Below the pieces are notes generated by a model. It saw only the letters and a program-made list of their open reading frames with translations, ran no database searches and was not told where the DNA came from. Of a DNA stretch of 64,000 nt, positions 34,501-46,500 are shown in pieces. Within the stretch, counting starts at the first letter, position 1. Each line of letters opens with the position of its first letter. The stretch lies in NCBI RefSeq assembly GCF_033118175.1, contig NC_083689.1, positions 23,976,501 to 24,040,500 on the forward strand, given 5' to 3'. The position numbers and the translations under genes were made by a program. This DNA is from Dama dama (lineage: Eukaryota > Chordata > Mammalia > Artiodactyla > Cervidae).

Positions 34501-37500
34501 GAGGTGGTAGATAAACAGGTTACAGCCTTCGGGACCTGCAGGTGGGGGGAGAGAAAGACATAAAGCCCCCAAGGAGAGGAGGCCGACCCCCAGGGGAGGG
34601 GCACGGGTCCGGAGCCCACAGCTGGTGTCTCCAGCTACTGGGGGAGGGGTGCACCCTGACACGGGGAAAGAAGGGGCATGGAAACAGCGGGGAGGGGAGG
34701 CAGGGTGCCCTGAGCCCTTGTCTATAAAATCCCATATTCAGATGCTCAAAACCTCTGCTGATCCTCAGGCCCCAGAGAACTGACAAACTTTAGATAATCC
34801 CTAGCCCCCCCAAACTGAAATAAAGCCTTTCATCCCAGACCACAGATAATCCAAAACTCCCAGACAACTTCAACACCCCCCAGAAAACTCTTAAACCTCA
34901 AACTCCTGGTCATTGACAGAATTCAGATGAACTGGTCGTAGGGTATAACAGAAACTCTGTACTGTCTTTGCTATCACTCCATAAATCTAAAACTGGTTTA
35001 AATGGAAAGGTTCATTTTTGAAAGTCTAATGATCACAGATTAGAATAAGATGAGTAACTCCCTGGTCCCAAACCCCAAACATCCAGATAATTTTCAAAAC
35101 CTTGGATAACCCTCCAAACCTTGGCTAATTTTTAAAAGCTTGGATCATTTCAAACTGATGCAAAAATAAAATGTAGGGAAATAAAAGATTATTCTCCATT
35201 CCCGAATCTCAGATATCCTGAAACCACTGGTCATGTTTAAATGATGTGCTATACCAACCAGAAATAATTTTTTAAAGCACAGCTAAAGCTTCCCTGTCAG
35301 AATCATTCCTTCCCAAAGAATCCCCAGTGCATGGCTCATATAAGAATTATAAATAATAATACCATTTTAAAACACTGATTACCCAGTTTAGTCCTCAAAC
35401 CTGCTGCTAATCCCAAACCTACAGATGATCTTCTCCCAGATCCCCCCAAACAAAGGTAGCCCTCAAACCACCAAGAAATCCCAACACTCGCAATGAACAT
35501 TTCCCACCCCAGAAAATACAAAATTCAAGATTACACATTCACATCCACCCTTACCTTCCTGATGAGGACCACAGTTCTGCTAATGTGCTTGTTTGCTGTT
35601 GTTGTTTGATTATTTGTCTGGCCGTGTTGCAAAGTTTGCCTGAATTTAGTTCCTCGCCCAGGGATTGAACTCGGGGTCAAGGCAGTGTAAGCACCGAGTC
35701 CTAATCAGTGGACCTCTAGGGAATTCCCTAACGTGCTTGTTTTTAAAATACAGGTGTGTTTCCACACAACTGATACGTTACAGAACAATTGTGAGCAAAC
35801 ATGAATTTTGTGTTTGCTTGTGTGCTAACTCAACTCCAAGAAATACTAGGTGAAGGCAGAAAACCACACCTAGCTGAACTGAAACCTCATAAGAAAGCAA
35901 AATGCACACACATGTGCAAACGCAGCTTCAACATTCATCAGCTTTCTCAGTTCTCCAAGTGTATTCGGAGGAGGACCTGTCCCCGTCTGAGGTTCCGACT
36001 CTCCGTCTGATTTGAGACGAAGCTTTCCATTACTTCACGGTAACTCACATGCTACAACCCATCTGATGCCACTTCCCTGTGCAAACTTCTAATGCCCAAT
36101 TTATTGTACTATTCATGGCTTTCTTAATCACCTAACATGCATAAAACTGTGCTACCATTTTTATTAGGGTCTTTTCTTTTTTTGCCATGTCAGAGCCAAC
36201 CTCTAAAAAAAAAAAATTTTGGCCACACGAGGGCTGCATGAGGTATCTTAGTTTCTCAGCCAGGGATTGAACTTGTGCCCCTGTAGTGGATGCACAGAGT
36301 TAACCACTGGGCAGCCAGAGAACTCCCACAGCCAACATTTTGAGTGGTGTACCCTGACCCAACTTCCCCCACAAGCCTTGTAGTTGGTATTGTAAGGCTC
36401 TGCAACTCGGGTGACTTCCCAGAAAGCAGATATCCTGTCCTGTTACAGCAGCACGGAAGGCATCAGAACCAGCTTTTACCCACAGCACCCTGCTGGGTAA
36501 GGAATTGAACAGAACCTCACAGAACTCAGTCTACAGGCCAGGCCATCCATAAACTTCCCATGTCCTGGGGGAGACTTTTCTGGCTGGTTGCCTGGCCCCA
36601 GCTCCCCACCCCCACCCCCACTAGATGGATTAAGGCGGGGAAAAGCCTCCCGGGCTGAGTGCCTATGTGTCAGGAGCCGTGCTGCTCACTCCCCAGCAAG
36701 GCCCCGTGGCACCGGTGGTCGCTGTGTGGCTGCTGTGTGACCGATGAGGAAACAGAGGCAAGCGGCAGGGAGGTGCCTTCCAGACGATGCCTGAAGTCAG
36801 CACTGGGTGGATTTGAATCCCCGCTGTCCGACTCCAGAATCTAACTCCTCTCCCACTTGACTTTACTGAGGAAGCCTCATCTCACCAGAGATACCTCATC
36901 ACCCCACCTCCTGACCTCAAACTCAAAAAAAGTCATTGCACTCTGGAGAGAGCTCCTGGTGAGGACAGGGTCACTGCTATCCCTATGGGGTCGGGACTAG
37001 CCCGGTTCCCACTTTCCGGAGGAGAAGACGGAGGCTCAGTTGCCTCCCAAACACCCAGGTGATGCCGGGAACTGAACGCACGTCTCTCTGGACCTCAGAC
37101 CGAACGGTTCCCTGAGGCCAGACCAGACCGGGCAGAAGGTCCTGGAGGTGGAGGGGGGCGGTCAAAGGGCGGGGCTGGCGCCCAGGGGAGGTCGCGGCCC
37201 CCTCACCTTCTCGCTGCTGCTGCTGCAGGAGGGGCGGCGGCTGGGGGACGCTGTGCGCGATGGGCGTGATGGCCGCGGTGGGGTACATGGCTGCAGAGAC
37301 CAGGAGCGAGACACAGGGCGGAGCGGGCGTGAGGCCGGTGGGCGCGTGGTGCGGGGCTAAGAATGAGGGGCGGGGTCACAGCCTAGGGTGGGGCCAAGTT
37401 GGATCTTGGGCCGGTGGAGGGGCGTGGTTACAGGGGAGTGTTGGTCTGAGGGGAAGTACTAAGACAACAGGGAAGAGTAGAAGGGAAAGGGTGGGGCCAT

Positions 37501-40500
37501 GGCGGAGGGCAGAGCCAAGGCCAGATTTTAGGAAGGAGGGGGCGTGGTCACATGGGAGAGACAGTCTGAGGGCGGGGCCAAGGCCATAGGAAAGAGCAGA
37601 GTGGGCGTGGTTGTGGCTGAGGGTGGGGAAGGCAGGTTTGGGGAAGGCAGAGGGGCGTGGTCACATGGGAGAGATGTGTGAGGGAGGGAAGTGTTTAATG
37701 GGGCGGGGCCATATTTGAGGGGTGTGGCCATGGCTGAGGGCGGAGCCAATGCTCGGTCTTGGGAAGAATGAGGGGGCATGGTCACATTGGAGAGCGGGTC
37801 TGAGCCGGACACGACAAGCGGGACCAAAGGCAGGTTATGAGGGGCAGGGCCAAATGTCGAAGGAGGGTGAGGCGGGGGCCAAGCCACAAAGTAGGTGGTA
37901 TGGCTAGACAGAAGAGGAAAGGTAGAATGAGAGGGCGGCCCTAAGGGGTGGAACCAGATGTAAGTGCGGCTAGGGGCGTGGAGTGGCTAGCCCAGGTCGG
38001 AAACTGAGGGCCGGGGGGCGGGGGTGCCCCGCGTTGGGGGGGCGCCGCACTGCCTCCCTACCTGTGTACTGCTGGACTCCAGAGAAGGCAGGATGGAGGG
38101 TCTCGGCTACCGTCGGACTCTGAGCTGCGGGGCAGACGGAGGGGCTCAGTGGGGCGGGGGGCAGCAGAAGTCTTCCATCCACCCCACAGCATCCACCCCG
38201 GCTTCATTTCTACACAAACATTTTACAGGTATGACCCTCATTCCACAGGTGAGGAAAACTGAAGCTCAGGGAACCTCTTACAGGTGGGAAAACAGCAGCT
38301 GGCACAGGGCCACTCAACTCAAATCTAGTTTTCTCAGACTCCAGAGAGGTTTAACTCCCATCCAGACCCCCTTGCTCCTCCCCCTTTTTTCTCTGGATTC
38401 TCTAGGGCTCCAGGTCTCAGCTCTTGATCACCACCCATTCACAACTCTTCCCCCTTTTCCCTCCCCACACGTTGATCATCAGACAGCCTATGGATCCCTT
38501 ATGTGACTGTGTCCTTCCGACAGTCCCTAGTGGAGGACACAGGGGGAGGAGAGGGCTTGTCGAGGCAACTAAAAATCTCCTTGAATGGAGAGAGGTTGTT
38601 AGAAGATGGGGTAGTGAGGGCAGAGAGATAAGCCAGTAAAGGGGTCACATGAATGAATTACTTCATAGTAATGGAACGGTGCTGTATGTTGATTGTGGTG
38701 GTGGTTACACAAAACTATACCTGTGATGAAATGACATAAAATGAACGAACCACACACACACACAAGTGCCTGTAAATAGTGAAGTCTGAACAGGGTATCC
38801 AACACCTGTTGAGTTCATTATACTGTACTGATGCCAGTTTCCTAGTTTTGACAACATACTGTTGTTGTTAGCATATGGAGACACTGGGTGAGGGGTAACC
38901 AGGGCCTCTCTGTACTATGTTTGAAACTCCCTGTAAGCGCCAATTATTGCAAAATAAAAATAAACAGATTCTCAGCAGTGGAAACCCAGATGACAAACTT
39001 CACCTAAGCCAGGTGTGGGAAGATGTTTGCCTTGAAATCAGGGTATAGCTAGGGTAGAGAAAGGTGAGACCTCTGCTTCAGCAGGGCAGAGTCCAGTGCA
39101 ACAAATCAGTGCATGGTCAGTCCTGGATGAATGAATGAATGAATATGGGCACTGATCCCAAATGGTAACGATTAATAGTGAAGATTGATGGCACCCTTCT
39201 TGGTACCAGGAGATAGGTTAACATCTTACAGACCGATTGCCTCATCAGAGCAACATCATGAGATGAATGATACTATCTGTCCCATTTTCCAGATGAGCAA
39301 ACTGAGGCTCAGAGATGTAAAGAAGCTACCCACAAGGGCCACTGAATTGGAATTTGAAGCCAGGAAGGTCTGACTGCAAACTTCCTATGTTTAACCCCCT
39401 TCTCTGTGCCCATGTGAGTGTGTATGCTTAGTCGCTCAGTCATGTCTGACTCTGTGCAACCCCATGGACTGTAGCCCTCTAGGCTCCTTTGTCCATGGGG
39501 ATTCTCCAGGCAAGAATACTGGAGTGGATTGCCATGCCCTCCTCCAGGGGATCTTCCCAACCCAGGGATCGAACCCAGGTCTCCTGCATTGCAGGCAGAT
39601 TCTTTACTGTCTGAGCCACCAGGGAAGCCCATGAATACTGGAGTGGGCAGCCTATCCCTTCTCCAGGGGATCTTCCTGACCCAGGAATCAAACCGGGGTC
39701 TCCTGCATTGCAGGTGGATTCTTTACCAGCTGAACTACCAGGGAAGCCCCTCTGCACCCATAGCTAGTATCTATTAACCTAAGATTCCCTGCTTCCTGTA
39801 GTTTTATTCCCTGGACACCAAGGCAAAGGGATTCATGCTTGTCCCAGGGACACCCTCCCTGCCCCTTGCCACTCTCCTCGGCCCCAGGGGACCACCCGAG
39901 TTACCTGGGTAGGGCACAAGGCCATTGGCATATACGGTTTCTAGGGCAGGGTGCCCACCAGGGAAGGGCACGACACCTGCGAAGCCGTTGGTGATGGGGG
40001 CCACGAGGCCGGGCACGGCGGCGGTGCCGAGCAGCGGGGGCGAATGCAGTCCTGAGGAGCGGAAGAGCATCATGGGGAGCCTTAGCCCCAGCTAAGACTG
40101 AGTCATAGCCCCGGCTCTGCCCCCCATCTGTGGGCCCCTGGCAGACTCTCACCAGAGGCAGGGGCGATGGGCGTGGCAGGCAGCCCGTTAAGGCTGACAG
40201 CGCCAATCTGCTGGATGTGGCAGGGTGAGAAGGCCACGCCGGGGCTCAGGTAGCTGCCTGATGTGGACAGGACCGTTGTCTGCTGCTGCATGAGCTGGGG
40301 GTGGAGAGGGAGTCAGGTACACAGTCCAAGTGGCACCTGGCCTTAGATCGGTTCATGGGGTTGGGGGGCCAGTCCTCCAGAAATGGGGGCAGGGGGTCAG
40401 GCCAGGTATCTTGGCTCAGGTCAGGTTGGGGCTCAGTTAGGAACTGGGGCTCAGCCCGGGATCAAGGCTCAGCATAGGATCAGGGATCAGACTATATTCA

Positions 40501-43500
40501 AGGATCATTTAGGAATCAGAGCTCAGCCAGGGACTGGAGCTCAGTCTATGATCAGAATTTAGTCTGGGACCAGGGCTCAGCCAATGTTTTTTTTTTATGT
40601 GTTCTCTTTGTTTGGGTTGTGCCATGCATATGGCATGTGGGATCGAACCTACCCACCCTGCATTGGAGGCATGGAGTCTTAACGGCAGGACTGCCAGGGA
40701 AGTCCCAAGCTCAGCCAATGTTGAACTCACTCAGGGCTGGGTCTCAGTTTGGAGTCAGCCTGGAGGTTTAGCTAGAATTGGGGCTTATCTAGATTTGGGG
40801 AACAGCCAGGATCTGGGGGTCAACCCAAGACTGGGTCTTGATTTGATATTCGCCCAGGGTTGTGGCTCAGGCTGGATTTGGTGGCTGAGCCTGGGGTCCT
40901 GTCAGCTGGGGTTCAGCTTGGGCTCAGAGCATAGTTCATGGTGGGGGGCTAAGCTGGGGTTGAGATCAGGAAATGGACTGGATCTGGGAACTTAGCCATA
41001 GCCAGAATAAGGCCATGAGTCAGAGACTGGGCAAGAGAAACAGAAAGATAGACAAAGAGGCAGAGGCACTCAACAGAGACTAGATAGAGAGAGAGAGACA
41101 CTGAGCTGGGCCCTCAAGACAGCAGTGTCAGGAGCCCCGCTGGAGACAGGAGTGTGTCCGCCGGTAACTCACAGCCTGGGCGTAGGCACTGTAGGGGCTG
41201 AAGGGCAGGGTGAGGGACGGAGTCAGGATGCCCAGCTGGCCCACCATCTGCTGCATGCGTCTCAGCGTCCGCTCCTTGTCCGTGTCGGCAAACTTGACCA
41301 CCAGGCTGGAGGAGGCACCCTGCAAGGGCAGCCGAAAGCAGGGAGGGAAAGAAGGGGGACATTGCCAGGACTCTGAGGTACCTGGGGGGGAGTGTAGGGG
41401 TGTGGGTGGCAGCAACTATCAGCCCTTCCCTCAAGGTCCCAGGGGCCACAGTGAGGATAGTCTGGAGATCAGCATCCTGGGTCTTGCACATGACCTTGTA
41501 GGCTGCCATGCACACAAATGGGGCACCCAGGCCCAGTGGGGGCTGCCTCTGGGAAGCAGAGGAGGACCTGACTGTCAGCAACACTTTCAAAAAAGGTGGA
41601 GAACCCAAGTGCTGGAAAGGAACAATGAAGGCCCATACAGAGGATTCTATAGCTGCCTATACCTCAGAACAGGTGAGACTCCAATCATTTGAGAAATTGA
41701 ATACCCCCTTTGATGGAGAGCTCACTACCTCTCACTCACCAGCTCCATCAGTGGACAGTTCTGAGCAGGAGAAAGCCTGACCTTGGATTGAGTTGATTCC
41801 TCCCTCTCCAGGGACTAGAACTGATGCCCAATGAACCAGAGAGCAAGAGAAGGGAGGATCTAAGACTGCCCTGCTCTTCACACCATGTTGCAGAACAACA
41901 GAAAGGAGAGTGGGTTCCCCAAGGCCTGTCTTCCCTGTGGCAGATTCCGGCATTTTTGTACAGTGATGGAGGCTCCCAGGGCCACTTTTCTGGGTGGCAG
42001 GGCCACCTCCAACACCCGAGTGGTCTCCCCCAGCCTCTCATGGCTTCAGGCCCACCAGTTCCCAGCTCTAGACTTGGCACCTGCCTATCTCCCACACTGG
42101 CCCCATGGAGACATTTCCAAATAGCCAGCCCCTCCCTTTTCCTGGGGAAACCCTGGGGGGCTCCCCATTGCCCTGGGAGGAATCCCAAGCTTCTTGGCCC
42201 TGAACTGCAGGCCCCTCCAGCCCCATCCCTTCCTGTTCCTCTGGGGCTCACACACATCTGCACACACACATGCATTCCACCCACAGCGACTCACACTCAC
42301 CATCCACACTCACACACATGCATACACTCACAATACATGCACATATACTCTCACATACTTCTGCACACACACACACACACATATTTGTCTACATTCACAC
42401 ACATGTGCTCACCCCTTCACACACACTCACTCTTACAAATGCACACACATGCACTCATTCCTCCCATATCACTGGGGCACACTCACACACAAACACACAT
42501 GTGCACTTACCTATATAACTTACATGTGTGCACTCATATGAACACACCCACTCAACACACTTGCATGCATGCAGTCACAGTGTACATGTGTACATATGCA
42601 TCAGCATACACATGAACATATATCCATTTGCACACACTTCATGTGCACACTGACACCCACCTACTCACAACCACACACTCACATATAGGCATGGAAGCAC
42701 ACTCTCAGGCACATGCACACGTGTGCACACCAACACACACACTGGCCCACACATACACATGGGCAACCAAACACTGGCAAGACATTCTGCATAGTCTACA
42801 CTTGCATGCACACACACACACAAGTACATACATACACCCAGTCATACCATCATCAGAGATGCACTTCTTTCTCCCCACCCTGTCCCCTCTCTGAAGAAGG
42901 GCCAGGGGTTACCAGATGGCTGGGATGGTCAGGCCAGGCCCCTCCCCCTTGCCTACCCTGACCCAAATTGCCCAGGGCAGCTCTGACTCACCGGCATGGT
43001 CTGGCTGCCGTGCAGGGCGTGGATGGCCGCCTGAGCCTCGGTGTGGGAGGAGAACTTCACGAAGGCACAGCCTGCTCCGAGAGAAGGGGAGTGATGAGGG
43101 GACACAGGAGAGGGGCTGGCAGCCCTGCACAGCAGGTCAGCATGGACATGGGCAGCCCACAGGTCGGACAACAGAGACAGGCAGCCATATGTTCAGACAG
43201 ACAGTGGGACAACAAAGAATCAGACAGTAAGACAACTGTTTGTCCAACACATCATCAGAGGGTGTGAGGTGGTGCCCAGGGAAGGGAGGCAGGAACTGCC
43301 CATTAGAACAAGTGAAGGGGACAGGATTAGAGAACACTCACCAGCCACCAATACCACGAGATCCACAGTTGTAATCAGATAGGCAGAATTAAAGTGACAA
43401 ACCATCAGACACAGAGAGAGATGTGGACACACTAGGGCAGAGTTACACTCAGACCCAGATGGATACACCCATGTGACCAGAGTTGGATGGATGGGGATGA

Positions 43501-46500
43501 AGAGTCATTGGGCAAGGGCAGAATCAGGCAGACAGACAACCAGAGACCAGTAGACACAGGCAGATCCAGACAGATGGTCACAGGATACAGTTACAGAGAG
43601 GGCTATGGAAAGGTCACACGAATTTGGGGCAGAGGAGTGAAGACGTTCTGGAATTCGATAATGATGATAGTTGCACCGTTCTGTGAATTTTGTGAAGCAT
43701 TTCACTGTCCACTTTTTTTTTTCCACTGTCCACTTTTACAAGGTGAATTTTTGTGTGTGTGTGTATGTGTGTGTGTACTCAGTCTTGTCCAACTCTTTGT
43801 GACACCCTGTACTGTAGCCTGCCAAGCTCCTCTGTCCATGGGATTGCCCAGGCAAGAAAACTGGAGTGGGTTGTCATTTCCCCCTCCAGGGGATCTTCCT
43901 GACTCATGGATCAAACCCACGTCTCTTGCGTCTCCTGCATTGGCAGTATGTGATTACAGTATGTGATCATATCTCAATTTTTAGAAAAGAGTCAGGCAAA
44001 TAAATAGACAGAGACCATCCTAGTAAGATAAAGTCACACGGGAAGAGACAGGCCAGTTCTGGACAGATAAACCTGAACAAGTAGAATCAGGTAGACAGAG
44101 ATCACCAGACACCTGAAGACCCAAACAGAGCAGACCAGAAAACAAGTTGCTGAAGATCATAAAACAATCATTCCTGGATGGTACAACCTTATAAGAACGG
44201 TGGAGTAAGTAGGATCAGGTAGACCGACAGTCCAGGAGACAAAGGCAAATCCAGACAGAAACAGTCTGATGGATACAGACACAGGAGGGTAGCCGCAGAC
44301 GGTCCTGGGCCGGCGGGTGGGACCCAGTGAGACTAGACAGCCTCTGCTCGCCCCGCCCCCTGGGCCAGCCCCGCCCTCTTGCCTAGAGGAACCCCATCCC
44401 GCCCGCTCTCCACGTGCCAGGCCATGCCCACTGTAGGCCGGTCCCTCCCCACAAGCCCGGCCCCGCCCCCTGGATCCAGCCTCCCTCTCCTAGGCCCGCG
44501 GTCCATCCCCCAGCCACGCCCTCCTATAGTCCCGCCCCCGGAGCTAGCCCCGCCCCCAGCCGGTCACCTTTGCTGCTGCCATCAGGTCCCCGCAGCACGG
44601 TGCACTCGTCGATGACCCCGAAGGGCTGGAACAGCCGCAGCACGTCCTCCTCTGACTGCTGCTTGTTCAGCATTCCCACAAACAGCTTCCGGTCCCCTGT
44701 GGGGGGAGACACCACCTCAGCCAAGTCCTAGCCTCGGGGAACTTTCCGCATCCCTCCAGCAGAAATCGGAGGCACAGGGCTTGGAGCTGGGCCCCTGGAC
44801 CTCCAGGGGGCCCTCTTCTGCGCGTGTGAAGGAGGACGCAGCCTTGCGCTTTCCCTGCCTGTGTTGCTCATCCGCCCACGTGCCTGAGGCCTCCCACCTC
44901 ATTCAGTGCCCTCTGCCTAGAAGGCCCTCTCTACCCAACTGCTCCCCATTCTGGGCAAAACGTCTACTCCCGCCTCTGGGCTCCTCCCACCTCTCTGAGT
45001 TCTTCAGAAAGCCCACACACAGTACTAGGGTCTATGCCTTGCCTGGCCTGGGTCCATGTCTGTCTGCCATCTAAATTTTCTAGGCAGGGGTGAGCACTGA
45101 GGGCGCCTGCATTCTCACAGTGCCCAGCAGAGCTCCCCATCGGACTTTCCCAGGGCTCCGGAGAAGTCAAAAATCAATGTCTGATGAATGAATAAAGGCA
45201 ACTGTGTGCAGACCAGGTATCTGGGGAGCCTGTGACTGGCTGGAAGCCTGGCTGGGACCTGCCCAAGCCTAAGGCCAGGTGCCAGTCTGGCCCAGCCTCT
45301 CCCATGTGAGGGACTAGAGCCCTGCCCCGCCTCCCGGGGGAGCTGCGCTGCTCCCCTGTAATCAGGGACCAGGCAGCTTCCTCTGTGAGGAATGGTGAGT
45401 TGGGTTGCTATGGAAACCCGTTCCCTGGCAGCTGTCATTCATGGCGGTGGGAGGGAGAGAGAGGGACAGGGAGAGACCAAGAGAAACCGAAAGAGACAAA
45501 GAGAGACACACAGAGGCTCAGAGAGAACCAGAGAAATAGGAGGAGAGAAAAAGATGAGAGAGAAGCAGATGGAGGGAGAGGGAGAGAGAGAATGAGAGAG
45601 AGACAAAGAGAGACAGAGATGAAAACATGCAGAGCCCCCTCTCCAATCCCTGACCCCCACTGGAAGCCAGGTTGAGAGTGTGAAAACGGGCTCCCAGCCT
45701 AGATGGGCTTTACCATGCTCCTATGCATACACAGAGGTCCTAACAGCCCTGCCCCACACACCATCTCCAAGGCTGAGTGCTCTCCTTCAGGCCTGCAATC
45801 CATCTGAGATGGGGAGGAGGGGTCAAAGTATCTAAGAATGGCTAGTCTTGGATCCCATTGGGGACAGTCAAGCATCTCCTGATGGCACGCACCCACCCTG
45901 ACGTCCAACCTCACGTAGACACAAGACTGAGCCTGCACGCCCACACTCCCAGTCTAGAACAGTCAAGCTCACACACTTTCACATAAACACCTACGCACCT
46001 ATGCACAGCCCAGGCACACAGATGTGCACACAGACGGGCACTGAACCAGCCAGAAAACACATGCCCATGTGCACACACCCATACACATCTGCACACAGGC
46101 ATGCCCAGGAATGCATGCTCACATACACATATGCACTGACTCATATATCCAATTGTGCACACACACAACCCAGAAAACAATCCATAGTCCTTTGGGGACC
46201 CCCAGTGCCTCTGCATCTGAAGATATCCATCATTGCAACACGAAACGAATCAGGTATTTCAAGTTCTAGCGGAAAGCAGCAGGGCCTGGCCATACCCTCC
46301 ACAGCTGGGCCTGTGGCCCTGTGGTTAGGAGGAGGGACCCATGCCTTCCTTCTCTACCACCTTGCCCCACCCCCGTGGGGGCCTCTGCCTCTCCCACCAC
46401 CTTTTGTGCAAGGATTTCCCTCCTCCCATTCCTCCATCAACCCACAGCCTGGCAGCCATGGAGAGATGACAACTACCTCCACGGCTTTCGCTGTCCGCAG

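Larger units (their letters stand above)
34536..37206 (-). other. CELF5: CELF5 intron 10
   Basis: About 2.7 kb. It holds two antisense CHR SINEs (about 35592-35730 and 36212-36327), a MIR-like block near 36650-36840, and an unusual A/C-rich unique stretch (34720-35530). That stretch repeats wording such as ccagacaactt, aaaccttggataa and tttaaaagcttgg. No exon was recognised. Confidence 0.75.
38125..39904 (-). other. CELF5: CELF5 intron 8
   Basis: It holds an old L1 3' end (about 38640-38960), MIR-like blocks at 38230-38340 and 39240-39400, and a Bov-tA SINE plus a second partial unit (39424-39747). The remainder appears unique. No exon was seen. Confidence 0.8.
40295..41172 (-). other. CELF5: CELF5 intron 6 with a diverged minisatellite
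   Basis: Nearly the whole intron is a loose tandem array built on ggctcagccwggg-type units, interrupted by one antisense CHR SINE (40589-40708). Confidence 0.8.
43072..44567 (-). other. CELF5: CELF5 intron 4
   Basis: About 1.5 kb. It contains an antisense Bov-tA SINE (43777-43946) preceded by a short (gt)n tract (43753-43776), long stretches of loosely repeated cagacag and agacaga words (43080-43610 and 43980-44300), and a GC-box-rich block (44340-44565) just after the exon 4 donor. Confidence 0.8.
44697..46476 (-). other. CELF5: CELF5 intron 3
   Basis: About 1.8 kb. It holds L2 (44830-45195), an RFX-type X-box (45404-45417), a purine-rich tract (45440-45620) and a CA-rich block (45960-46170) that is UG-rich in the transcript and starts some 300 bases downstream of exon 3. 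No exon was seen. Confidence 0.8.

Noticed and set aside
37390..41000. CRISPR-like direct repeats
   Set aside because: Repeat units are diverged and contiguous, with no constant repeat and unique spacers. The genome is a mammal's.
41824..42615. 263-residue plus-strand open frame, the longest in the window
   Set aside because: It runs through the CA-rich block, so most of the predicted protein is His/Thr/Cys repeat. It is antisense to a CELF5 intron.
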